DNA from: Pseudomonas sichuanensis
GTDB lineage: Bacteria; Pseudomonadota; Gammaproteobacteria; Pseudomonadales; Pseudomonadaceae
DNA: 41,060 nt
Reading direction: 5' to 3'
NCBI RefSeq assembly: GCF_003231305.1
Contig: NZ_QKVM01000054.1
Location: forward strand, 1 to 41,060
A program made the translations under genes and the position numbers. The notes beneath the pieces were generated by a model, which was not told the DNA's origin, searched no databases, and was given only the letters and a program-made list of their open reading frames with translations. Below, piece after piece: positions 6,580 through 13,149 of this stretch. Every line of letters begins with the position of its first letter. Position 1 is the stretch's first letter.

Positions 6580-6860
6580 GCGGCAGTGTCCTTTTGTGGT
6601 ACTTCCTTGATCGCGATACACATCTGTTTCGCCAGCCAGTCAACGCCTGACTCGGTAACCATCAACACGACGTAGTGCTTGCGGCGGCCAGAGTGCTTGA
6701 GCTCCGTCACACGAGGCTCCATGAACAGCTTGCCCCCTCCGACGTGTTTGGCGGCCAGGGTGCCGTCCTTGTTGAGGTGACCTTGCTCGCGCAGCCAGGT
6801 ACGCAATGCGCTCTCGCGGATGCCCAGTACCTGAGCAGCCTGGTTCAGGGTGCGGTTCAT
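6576..6860 (-). CDS. KilAC-type phage antirepressor C-terminal-like DNA-binding protein
   Basis: The 94-residue protein begins with a helix-turn-helix (QAAQVLGIRESALRTWLREQ, residues about 7-26), followed by a short basic beta-rich part and a terminal VTESGVDWLAKQM helix. This is the layout of the KilAC domain at the C-terminus of phage antirepressors (compare the family pattern AELLGI-x-x-L-x-x-WLRE ... VTPKG-x-x-W/Y). Here it stands alone, without an N-terminal BRO or Rha domain, as in many Pseudomonas phages. It probably binds DNA in the early control circuit. It lies 10 bp downstream of the dNMP kinase gene. Confidence 0.65.
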   Translation of the reverse strand: MNRTLNQAAQVLGIRESALRTWLREQGHLNKDGTLAAKHVGGGKLFMEPRVTELKHSGRRKHYVVLMVTESGVDWLAKQMCIAIKEVPQKDTAA

Positions 6861-6870
6861 GGTTGTGGTC

Positions 6871-7437
6871 TCAGGCGGCGCGTTCGCGGCGAATGAAGTT
6901 CGAGGCTGCGCGGTCCAGTTGGCTGTATAGCTCTTCCAGTGTGCCGTCGTTTTCGATCACGTAATCGCCGGCGTTGTGACGTACCCCGCTTTCGCTGACA
7001 TGCCCATTCGCCGGGCGGATGCCACGGCGGCTGATGTGAAAGATCACGCCGCCTTTGTTGCGTACCCAGTCCGCTTCGTTTTCGAAGCGAACATCGCGAA
7101 TCACCACGCCATTCATGGATTGATCATGCTCGGCGAGTAATTGCAGTTTCTGCTCGGCGAGCAGCAGCCAAAGCTGTGGGTGGACGAGATCGCGCCCCCA
7201 TTCGGTGCCGAGCAGTTGCATCAGCTCGCGCGGTGATTTCCCTAGCCAGGTCAGGGGCAGTTCTTTCGCCGGCCCTTCCAGTTGGGTGTCGGCGAGATTG
7301 AACATGCTGGCCAGGGCCTGCTTGAGCGGGTCCGCAAAGGCGTAGCTGATGAGGGTGTGGTGCGCCTCAAGGTACTGGGCGGCGGTATCTTTGCCCACGC
7401 GAGCGTGGCCGGCGAGGCCGATCAGGATCTGGCTCAT
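6871..7437 (-). CDS. Deoxynucleoside monophosphate kinase (phage-type)
   Basis: The P-loop GLAGHARVGKDTAA is at residues about 7-20, giving GxxxxGKD/T as in phage dNMP kinases. Further conserved parts are FADPLKQAL (about 34-42, a substrate-lid helix seen in T4 gp1-type enzymes), LLGTEWGRDLVHPQLW (about 74-89) and VIRDVRFENEADW (about 111-123). The enzyme phosphorylates deoxynucleoside monophosphates with ATP to supply dNDPs for phage DNA synthesis in the cytoplasm. Length (188 aa) fits the family. The start codon overlaps the stop of the preceding small gene (ATGA). All landmarks look intact, so it may be active. Confidence 0.85.
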   Translation of the reverse strand: MSQILIGLAGHARVGKDTAAQYLEAHHTLISYAFADPLKQALASMFNLADTQLEGPAKELPLTWLGKSPRELMQLLGTEWGRDLVHPQLWLLLAEQKLQLLAEHDQSMNGVVIRDVRFENEADWVRNKGGVIFHISRRGIRPANGHVSESGVRHNAGDYVIENDGTLEELYSQLDRAASNFIRRERAA

Positions 7438-7673
7438 GCGACGTCACCTCCGAGTAGGGAGTCGTGCTCGTCGATGATCAGGAATCGGCGTAAGTGGGGG
7501 CCTGGCGAAAATGGATCCGTCTTGCCGGTGGCGAAGTAGAGCTGAGGCTTGCCTCCGTTGATCACCAAAAGTTGGCCGGTTGCCTGCTGTACGGCGCGTA
7601 CGGCGTCAGGATTGGTGGTGCACGCTGGGTGCGGGAGCACCTGGCAGCGGGAGGCGTGCTGTGTCGTTTGCAT
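7434..7673 (-). CDS. Hypothetical phage protein, first gene of leftward operon
   Basis: A 79-residue protein of no recognised family, with a short beta-rich region (QLLVINGGKPQLYFATG, about 33-49) that resembles a small single-domain fold. It is the promoter-proximal gene of the leftward operon that runs with overlaps to 3086. A long inverted repeat at 7709-7757, just upstream, is the likely repressor-controlled promoter region. Confidence 0.55.
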   Translation of the reverse strand: MQTTQHASRCQVLPHPACTTNPDAVRAVQQATGQLLVINGGKPQLYFATGKTDPFSPGPHLRRFLIIDEHDSLLGGDVA

Positions 7674-7708
7674 GTCGCGTACTCCGAGTGTGAGAGTGGG
7701 TACGCGAT

Positions 7709-7757
7709 AAATATGTACTAGGGGTTCACATTGGTCAAGAACCTAAAGTACATATTT
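7709..7757. promoter_or_regulatory. Long inverted repeat: probable CI operator of the leftward operon
   Basis: Two 19-bp arms, 7709-7727 and 7739-7757, are near-perfect inverted copies (core ATGTACT-x-x-GGTTC) separated by 11 bp. The right arm overlaps the stop codon of the repressor gene. The same core occurs at 8554-8571 in the repressor-cro intergenic region, which suggests one protein, the CI-like repressor, binds both places and controls leftward and rightward transcription. Confidence 0.65.
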
Positions 7758-8508
7758 AGAACATGCTGCGAGGGGGCTTGGCGTCTATGACTCTGCCGAT
7801 GAGGCGGATGTTGTCGTCGATCACGATAGTCTTGAAGGCGGGATTGAAGGGCTTGAGGTACTCGATGCCGGCGTCGCGGACATACTGCTTGAACGTGGTT
7901 TCTCCGGTGTCCATGAGTTTGGCAATGTAGAGCTTGCCGCTGATAACATCAAAGCCTTCAGGGCGAACCAGTATGCGAAAGCCTGGGTAGAAGGAGGGGC
8001 CCTCCGGGGCGACCATGGAGGTGCCATTGACCTCCAGCCAGTAGCCATGAGGCCCCGCATTCTCTTGTGATTCCAGGAGTTCTGAACCGTCGCCTAGGGT
8101 GTAGAGGTCTGGCGCCTCGGCCCAGCTGCCTGCTGCAACCCAACTGATCAATGGGTAACTCCTTGTTATCCGGTGCGCCTCCGGGGTGTCTCGAACGTTC
8201 GCTTGTTCGTTTGCGACAGGCCTATATGCATAGTGCTTGAGGGCGTATGGAGCCTGAATGGTGTGTATCGGTAAGCCTTTGCCGTGCGCAAGCCACTCGA
8301 CGGGCACCTCCAAGGCATCGGCAATCTGCTGCATTGACTCCCTGGCGGGCATGCTTTCGCCATTGAGCCATTTACTGGCGGCTTTAGCCGTTTTGCCGGT
8401 TATAGACGCCAGGCGCGCGCCTAGGCCCCACTCAGGAATCCCAGCCTCGTTGGCGGCATTCTTAAGGCGGATTACGAAAGCAGTGCGTAAATCTTTTATC
8501 TGAACCAT
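7756..8508 (-). CDS. CI-like prophage repressor with LexA/S24 peptidase domain
   Basis: The 250-residue protein starts at the ATG at 8508 (an upstream frame to 8553 overlaps the operator and is rejected). An XRE-type helix-turn-helix lies at about residues 28-60 (LASITGKTAKAASKWLNGES). The C-terminal S24 peptidase domain shows a WVAAGSW self-cleavage site (Ala-Gly), the catalytic Ser in NGTSMVAPEG and the Lys in FKQYVRDAG. It keeps the lytic genes silent and should be inactivated by RecA-stimulated self-cleavage after DNA damage. It is divergent from cro. All catalytic positions are present, so the switch may still work although the rest of the phage is incomplete. Confidence 0.85.
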   Translation of the reverse strand: MVQIKDLRTAFVIRLKNAANEAGIPEWGLGARLASITGKTAKAASKWLNGESMPARESMQQIADALEVPVEWLAHGKGLPIHTIQAPYALKHYAYRPVANEQANVRDTPEAHRITRSYPLISWVAAGSWAEAPDLYTLGDGSELLESQENAGPHGYWLEVNGTSMVAPEGPSFYPGFRILVRPEGFDVISGKLYIAKLMDTGETTFKQYVRDAGIEYLKPFNPAFKTIVIDDNIRLIGRVIDAKPPRSMF

Positions 8509-8533
8509 GTGTTCACTATCGCACAGGCTTGCG

Positions 8534-8571
8534 TGTACTTTCAGTTCCGACATAATATGTACTTCAGGTTC
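8534..8571. promoter_or_regulatory. Two direct operator copies between repressor and cro
   Basis: TGTACTTTCAGTTC (8534-8547) and TGTACTTCAGGTTC (8558-8571) are similar directly repeated motifs 24 bp apart. The second matches the arms of the 7709-7757 inverted repeat. They lie between the divergent repressor and cro genes, where the right operator of a lambdoid switch is expected. Confidence 0.55.
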
Positions 8572-8589
8572 ACTATTCGGGTATGCGAA

Positions 8590-8832
8590 ATGAGCACCTT
8601 GAAAGATGCAATCGCCGCTGCAGGTGGGGCTGTGAAGGTTTCTTGCCTCTGTGGTGTAAGCCCGCGCGCGGTCTACAAGTGGATCGCGGCTGACTCTGTA
8701 CCGAGGACTGAGTACACGGGTGAAACGAACTACTTGGGCTTAATCGCTGCGGAAGCTAAGGCGCGCGGTCAATCGTTCGACTTGGACTCACTCAAGCAGG
8801 CGCTCGCAGAGCGCCGTCATGCTGGGTCCTGA
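8590..8832 (+). CDS. Cro/YdaS-type small phage regulator
   Basis: The 80-residue protein starts at the ATG at 8590 (MSTLKDAIAAAGGAVKVSCL). It carries a helix-turn-helix at about residues 10-32 with the GVSPRAVYKWIAADSVPRTE pattern typical of YdaS/Cro-like repressors of lambdoid phages. It is divergent from the CI-like gene and is probably the antagonist that shuts off repressor synthesis and early transcription during lytic growth. A longer frame back to 8509 runs through the operators and is not used. Confidence 0.8.
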   Translation: MSTLKDAIAAAGGAVKVSCLCGVSPRAVYKWIAADSVPRTEYTGETNYLGLIAAEAKARGQSFDLDSLKQALAERRHAGS

Positions 8833-8859
8833 GGGCATTTGCCTAATTGATTTAAGGGT

Positions 8860-8881
8860 ACCGGCCCCAGAAGGGGCCGGT
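8860..8881 (+). terminator. Strong GC hairpin after cro
   Basis: A perfect 9-bp stem (ACCGGCCCC against GGGGCCGGT) encloses an AGAA loop. There is no T-run after it, so it is not a classical intrinsic terminator; it may be a pause or processing site. It starts a series of hairpins between cro and cII. Confidence 0.5.
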
Positions 8882-8890
8882 GGGTGCCTC

Positions 8891-8954
8891 TCTGGACTCT
8901 CACCTCCAGATGGGCGGGGTGCCGAGCAAGGACTCTCACCTCCTTGGTTCGGCA
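8891..8954 (+). promoter_or_regulatory. Twin hairpins with identical CTCTCACC loops between cro and cII
   Basis: Hairpin A is TCTGGA-CTCTCACC-TCCAGA (8891-8910, perfect 6-bp stem). Hairpin B has arms 8920-8932 and 8941-8954 (TGCCGAGCAAGGA against TCCTTGGTTCGGCA) around the same CTCTCACC loop. A third, weaker version with a CTTTCACC loop lies at 9684-9718. The position between cro and cII is where lambdoid phages place nut antitermination sites with boxB hairpins. The TCACCTCC at the loop and 3' stem also equals the anti-Shine-Dalgarno end of 16S rRNA. The function is inferred only from position and structure. Confidence 0.45.
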
Positions 8955-9018
8955 TACGACGACACAGCACTGCATCGGTCGTGGTCATAGAGTAGGGCTT
9001 GCCCTGCACGATGGCTAC

Positions 9019-9041
9019 ACCGTAAAGGAGTCTTTTACGGT
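9019..9041 (+). promoter_or_regulatory. Hairpin presenting the cII ribosome-binding site in its loop
   Basis: Perfect 8-bp arms ACCGTAAA (9019-9026) and TTTACGGT (9034-9041) enclose GGAGTCT, whose GGAG is the only Shine-Dalgarno candidate for the ATG at 9043. The linear spacing of 12 nt is long; the folded hairpin would bring the site close to the start codon, or limit access to it. Confidence 0.5.
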
Positions 9042-9042
9042 T

Positions 9043-9531
9043 ATGAGTCGCACAGACCTTTTGCCGGACGCTGGTCCGGTACTCAACATCCGTCAGGCGC
9101 TCTATCGCGCGGGGCGTGACTATCGTGGCGGGCTAACCTGCCTCGCACTCGATCTGGGCATGGATCTGGATGCCTTGCAGAAAAAGCTGAAGTTCAACTT
9201 CGAGGCTCGTTGGCCAACGCCGGATGAGCTGGAGGAGATCATCGGTGCCACCCAAGATCATCGTCTGTTGGATGCTTTGCTGCGCCCGGCCGGGGCGGTG
9301 TGGTTCAGGCCGCAACCAGTTGCTGCTACCCCCGATGCGCTGAAAGCGGTCGGTGAGCTGCTGCAGAAGGAGGGCGCCTTTGTCGGTAGCCTGCACAGTG
9401 GCGTTGCTGACAGCGTATGGCAGCCTCATGAGGTGGCCTTGCTCGAGCACCACGGTAACGAGGTGATCCGTGCCGTGCTCGGCATCATGGCCGGCGCACG
9501 CGCCTCGATGGAGGACCGCCAAGATGGATGA
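9043..9531 (+). CDS. Phage regulatory CII-family protein
   Basis: The 162-residue product matches the phage regulatory protein CII family (the CP76/D3-like group, not lambda CII itself): NIRQALYRAGRDYRGGLTCL near the N-terminus, then LDLGMDLDALQKKLKFNFE, the WPTPDELEEII segment and DHRLLDALLRPAGAVWFRPQP. It begins with a helix-turn-helix-like part (about residues 22-50). In temperate phages it acts as an early regulator tied to the lysis-lysogeny choice. The start at 9043 is fixed by the GGAG in the hairpin upstream and by the position of the family's N-terminus. It overlaps the following TraR-like gene. Confidence 0.8.
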   Translation: MSRTDLLPDAGPVLNIRQALYRAGRDYRGGLTCLALDLGMDLDALQKKLKFNFEARWPTPDELEEIIGATQDHRLLDALLRPAGAVWFRPQPVAATPDALKAVGELLQKEGAFVGSLHSGVADSVWQPHEVALLEHHGNEVIRAVLGIMAGARASMEDRQDG

Positions 9532-9692
9532 GATCCAGTTCGAGATGGCGCAGCGTATGCAGGAAACACAGCTTCAGCAGGCCATCGACAACCGCGTGCA
9601 GTACCAGGGCGAAAGTGCCGTGGCCTGCGATTCCTGTGATGTGGAAATTCCTCAGGCCCGGCGCTTGGCAGTGCCGGGTTGCCGGGTGTGTA
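9524..9692 (+). pseudogene. TraR/DksA-type zinc-finger protein, truncated
   Basis: The ATG at 9524 opens a frame (MDEIQFEMAQRMQETQLQQA) that overlaps the end of cII. It leads into the C4 zinc-finger core of TraR-like phage proteins, CDSCDVEIPQARRLAVPGCR. In the family the second half continues C-x-x-C with VDCQ-like residues, but here it reads VCRGLSPPSH and similarity ends at about 9690, so the fourth zinc ligand and the tail are lost. The frame then runs on through a terminator to 9949, which shows that the stop is not native. TraR-like proteins bind RNA polymerase in the secondary channel like DksA. The break coincides with the third CTTTCACC hairpin and marks the right end of recognisable phage DNA. 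Confidence 0.65.
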
Positions 9693-9718
9693 GAGGACTT
9701 TCACCTCCAAGTCACCCG
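9684..9718 (+). repeat. Third GGA-CTTTCACC-TCC hairpin at the prophage edge
   Basis: The sequence GGACTTTCACCTCC repeats the motif of the two hairpins at 8891-8954 with one change. It is flanked by CGGGTG and CACCCG outer arms with an internal bulge. It lies exactly where similarity to the TraR-like protein stops, so it could be a recombination junction or simply a later copy of the same RNA element. Confidence 0.4.
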
Positions 9719-9778
9719 CTTTGGCCACCACAACCAAGCGGGTTGCGCTACGCGCAACGCGCCATGCCTGGCGCACCC

Positions 9779-9810
9779 AAAAAAAGGCATCACCAAAAAT
9801 TGGCGATGCC
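9779..9810 (-). terminator. Intrinsic terminator of the gpmI operon
   Basis: GGCATCACCAA (9786-9796) and TTGGCGATGCC (9800-9810) form an 11-bp stem with one mismatch. On the minus strand it is followed by seven T (the A-run at 9779-9785). It lies about 100 bp beyond the stop of gpmI in the direction of transcription, so it ends the leftward glycolytic operon. It also overlaps the read-through of the truncated TraR frame. Confidence 0.8.
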
Positions 9811-9913
9811 CGCATGCTCAAATGAGCGAGTCGTGATAAGCCGCATTACCTCAACGATAGGAGACCAATCAAATCGTCTGTACGGCGATGCACTGATGGC
9901 ACCTGTAAGCCAA

Positions 9914-11437
9914 TCAGACGGTAAGAAGCGACTTGCCATCCATCTCTGACGGAATAGGCAAACTCAGCATCTGCAACAAAGTTGGAGCGATATCGCACAG
10001 CCGGCCGTTTTTCAGTCCCAAACGATCAGGCTGCTCACTGACCAGAATCAGGGGAACAGGATTCAAGGTGTGAGCCGTGTGTGCCTGACCAGACTTGACG
10101 TCGAGCATTTGTTCGACGTTGCCGTGGTCGGCAGTAATCAGACATTCGCCTCCTGCTGCGAGCGTCGCTTCGACCACTCGGCGCAGACAGTCATCCAGTA
10201 CTTCTACGGCCTTTACTGCGGCGTCAAAAGAGCCGGTGTGGCCCACCATGTCACCATTGGCGTAGTTGCAAACGATAAGGTCGAATGTGCCGCCGGCGAT
10301 GGCGTTGACCAGATGATCCGTCAGCAGCGGTGCACTCATCTCAGGCTGGAGATCGTAGGAAGCCACATCAGGCGAAGGAATCAGGATTCGCTCTTCACCG
10401 GCAAAAGGCTGCTCTCGGCCACCGTTGAAGAAGAACGTGACGTGGGCATACTTCTCGGTTTCGGCAATACGTAATTGCTTCTTCCCAAGATTCGCCAGGT
10501 GTTCGCCCAAGCTGTTGCTGATCGCCTCTGGAGCGAACGCACAGGGGCAGTCCAGCTCTTCGGAATACCGGGTCAACGTCAGCAGTCGATCCTTGGGCAA
10601 CACAAAAGGCCGCTCAAACGCGTCGAAGTCAGGTTTGATCAATGCCTGGGTCAATTCTCGCGCCCGATCGGGGCGGAAGTTCATGAAGATCATCGCGTCA
10701 TCAGGGCCGACACTGACAGGTTGCCCAATCGTTGTCGGCTTGACGAACTCGTCCGACTCCCCGCGCTCGTAAGCTGCTGACAAAGCCTCAGAAGCGGTTG
10801 CCGCTTGATGTTCAGCATCCCCTGAAACAATCAGGCGGTACGCCGATTCAATCCGAGGCCAGCGGTTATCGCGGTCCATTGCATAGTAACGACCGACCAA
10901 CGAGACGATCCGTCCAGCGCCCAGGCGAGCGAACTCAATCTCCAAGGCATCAAGCGATGCCTGCGCACTCTTGGGCGGAGTATCCCGACCATCCAGGAAG
11001 CCATGCACATAGATTTTTTCGACACCCTGCTCAACCAGGCAACCGCATGCCGCGACAATCTGATCGATGTGGCCATGAACACCGCCAGGAGAAAGCAGAC
11101 CCATGACGTGCACAGCACCCTCGCGCGTCTTTATTCCCTGGATCAATTCCAGCAACGCGGGGTTGCGGGAGAACTCGCCATCGGCGAGCGCTTTATCAAC
11201 CCGGGTCAGGCTTTGATAAACCACTCGGCCCGCTCCCAGGTTCATATGCCCAACTTCGGAGTTCCCCATCTGGCCTTGAGGAAGCCCAACCGCCAAACCT
11301 GATGTTTCGATTTGGCTGTTCGCAAAACGCGCAAGCAACGCATCGAATGTAGGTGTCCTGGCCGCTGCAAAAGCGTTCGACTCAGTCGCCTGACGAATGC
11401 CGACACCGTCGAGAATAATCAAAGAGCGCGTAGTCAT
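9914..11437 (-). CDS. gpmI: 2,3-bisphosphoglycerate-independent phosphoglycerate mutase
   Basis: The 507-residue protein interconverts 3- and 2-phosphoglycerate using two manganese ions and a phosphoserine intermediate. The catalytic serine is in QMGNSEVGHMNLGAGRVVYQ (about residue 60). Other family blocks are HGFLDGRDTPPKSA, VGRYYAMDRDNRWPR, FRPDRARELT and the metal-site TADHGNVEQM with HTAHTLNPVPLI near the C-terminus, all intact, and the length is normal. It begins 8 bp after gapN ends, so it is the last gene of the pyk-eno-tpiA-gapN-gpmI run. It is probably a second copy beside the housekeeping mutase that Pseudomonas chromosomes carry elsewhere; that cannot be checked here. Confidence 0.93.
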   Translation of the reverse strand: MTTRSLIILDGVGIRQATESNAFAAARTPTFDALLARFANSQIETSGLAVGLPQGQMGNSEVGHMNLGAGRVVYQSLTRVDKALADGEFSRNPALLELIQGIKTREGAVHVMGLLSPGGVHGHIDQIVAACGCLVEQGVEKIYVHGFLDGRDTPPKSAQASLDALEIEFARLGAGRIVSLVGRYYAMDRDNRWPRIESAYRLIVSGDAEHQAATASEALSAAYERGESDEFVKPTTIGQPVSVGPDDAMIFMNFRPDRARELTQALIKPDFDAFERPFVLPKDRLLTLTRYSEELDCPCAFAPEAISNSLGEHLANLGKKQLRIAETEKYAHVTFFFNGGREQPFAGEERILIPSPDVASYDLQPEMSAPLLTDHLVNAIAGGTFDLIVCNYANGDMVGHTGSFDAAVKAVEVLDDCLRRVVEATLAAGGECLITADHGNVEQMLDVKSGQAHTAHTLNPVPLILVSEQPDRLGLKNGRLCDIAPTLLQMLSLPIPSEMDGKSLLTV

Positions 11438-11445
11438 CGTGCCCC

Positions 11446-13071
11446 CTAAAAGATGTAGTCGGTGGTCAAGAAGCTCGACTCACGATGACGGATGATGTCG
11501 CTGACCAGATCCTTGTTGCTCTCCTGGAACTTGGTGGCGACCAGTGTCCGGATGGAAAACACCCGCAACGCGTCATCGACCGAGAGCGTGCCTTCGGCAG
11601 AGTTTTTGCGGCCGTTGAAGGGAAAGCTGTCCGGACCACGCTGGCATTGCGCGTTGATGTTGATGCGCCCTACCTGGTTGGCGAACGCATCGACCAGACG
11701 CCCCACTTCTGCGGAGTTCGTGCCGAAAATGCTCAGTTGTTGGCCGAAATCGGAGTCGAGGACGTAGTTGATGACTGTTTCCAGATCGCGGTAAACCACC
11801 ACTGGTACGACGGGTCCGAATTGCTCTTCGTGGTACACCCGCATTTCGCTAGTCACCGGGTACAGCAACGCCGGGTAGAAGAAGGTTTCGCAGACTTCCC
11901 CGCCTCCGGCATTGACCACTTGGGCGCCTTTGCTGACAGCATCGGCCACAAGTCCGGTAAGGAAATCAGTCTTGCCAGGCTCCGGCAGCGGAGTTAAGGC
12001 CACTCCCGCTTCCCAAGGCATGCCCGGTTTCAGCTGGGCAAGCTTCGACTGAAACTTATCCAGAAAGGCGTCAACTACGTTTTCATGAACAAAGAGAATT
12101 TTCAGCGCCGTGCAACGTTGCCCATTAAACGACAGAGAACCGGTCACGGCCTCTGAAACGGCGTTATCCAGATCAACATCAGGCAGGACGATGCCGGGAT
12201 TCTTGGCATCCAGACCGAGGGCTGCACGCAGGCGATGTGGCTTGGGGTGCAGCTTTTTCAGATCACTGGCCGCCTTGTTGGTGCCGATGAATGCGAAGAC
12301 ATCGATCTTGCCACTGGCCATCAAAGCGCTGACGGTTTCCCGGCCGCTGCCGTAGATGATGTTGATAACCCCTGCCGGGAAGCTGTCGCGGAACGCTTCC
12401 AGCAATGGCCTGATCAGCAACACACCGAACTTGGCGGGTTTGAACACCACGGTGTTGCCCATGATCAACGCCGGGATCAACGTGGTGAACGTCTCGTTTA
12501 GCGGGTAGTTGTAAGGCCCCATGCACAGGGTCACGCCCAGAGGCACGCGGCGGATTTGTCCCAGCGTGTCCTGCTCCAGCTCGAAACGGCTGGAACGACG
12601 ATCCAGTTCCTTGAGGGCATTGATGGTGTCGACAATGTAGTCGCAGGTGCGATCGAACTCTTTCTCTGAGTCCTTGAGGTTCTTGCCGATCTCCCACATC
12701 AACAACTTCACCACGGCTTCCCGTTGTTCGCGCATACGCTTGAGGAAAACCTCGACGTGGCGAATACGTTCGACCACACGCAGGGTGGGCCAGGTGCCCT
12801 GACCACGGTCATAGGCCTGCACCGCCGCATCCAATGCCGTCATCGCGGTTTGCGCATCCAGTAGCGGAGTACTGCCCAGAATCACGGCCTCGTGTCCCGA
12901 TTCTTTTTTCAGGCACACAGGGCTACGGACCGGCGCTAATGGGCCGTCCCACAACCGCAGTTCCCCATTGACCAGATACTCTCGCTGCTCAATGGCCGGT
13001 CCTGGACGGAAAGCCGCAGGGATTTCGTCAGCGCTTGGGAACAGTGCTTCAAGTCGATTATTCAAAGTCAT
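11446..13071 (-). CDS. gapN: NADP-dependent non-phosphorylating glyceraldehyde-3-phosphate dehydrogenase (GapN-type)
   Basis: A 541-residue aldehyde-dehydrogenase-superfamily enzyme that would oxidise glyceraldehyde-3-phosphate directly to 3-phosphoglycerate with NADP, by-passing phosphoglycerate kinase. Landmarks: GVTLCMGPYNYPLNETFTTL (about residues 178-197), the cofactor block TVVFKPAKFGVL, the nucleophile in SFNGQRCTALK (Cys about 318), EEQFGPVVPVVVY and PFNGRKNSAEGTLSV near the C-terminus. The last two are characteristic of GapN-like proteins. It is longer than streptococcal GapN (about 475 residues), with a roughly 50-residue N-terminal extension. The ELGGK block that usually provides the general-base Glu reads ALGLDAKN, so that residue is changed or shifted. 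It lies between tpiA and gpmI, which supports this substrate. Confidence 0.85.
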   Translation of the reverse strand: MTLNNRLEALFPSADEIPAAFRPGPAIEQREYLVNGELRLWDGPLAPVRSPVCLKKESGHEAVILGSTPLLDAQTAMTALDAAVQAYDRGQGTWPTLRVVERIRHVEVFLKRMREQREAVVKLLMWEIGKNLKDSEKEFDRTCDYIVDTINALKELDRRSSRFELEQDTLGQIRRVPLGVTLCMGPYNYPLNETFTTLIPALIMGNTVVFKPAKFGVLLIRPLLEAFRDSFPAGVINIIYGSGRETVSALMASGKIDVFAFIGTNKAASDLKKLHPKPHRLRAALGLDAKNPGIVLPDVDLDNAVSEAVTGSLSFNGQRCTALKILFVHENVVDAFLDKFQSKLAQLKPGMPWEAGVALTPLPEPGKTDFLTGLVADAVSKGAQVVNAGGGEVCETFFYPALLYPVTSEMRVYHEEQFGPVVPVVVYRDLETVINYVLDSDFGQQLSIFGTNSAEVGRLVDAFANQVGRININAQCQRGPDSFPFNGRKNSAEGTLSVDDALRVFSIRTLVATKFQESNKDLVSDIIRHRESSFLTTDYIF

Positions 13072-13083
13072 TTTTCATCCCTC

Positions 13084-13138
13084 TGTGCAGGTGCTCGCGC
13101 GGCCCGAAAGAAACGATCGGACACGCAGCGCCTGCACA
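13084..13138. promoter_or_regulatory. Large hairpin in the tpiA-gapN gap
   Basis: TGTGCAGG (13084-13091) and CCTGCACA (13131-13138) pair perfectly and the pairing extends inward through TGCTCGCG against CGCAGCG with mismatches. It fills most of the 78-bp gap, the only sizeable gap in the operon after eno. No T-run follows on the minus strand. It may be an mRNA processing or stability element, or a partial attenuator that sets different levels for gapN and gpmI. Confidence 0.5.
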
Positions 13139-13149
13139 TTCAAAAGAAT

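Noticed and set aside
8893..8944. CRISPR-like or tandem repeat in the GGACTCTCACCTCC pair
   Set aside because: Only two close copies with different flanking stems; a hairpin RNA element explains them better.
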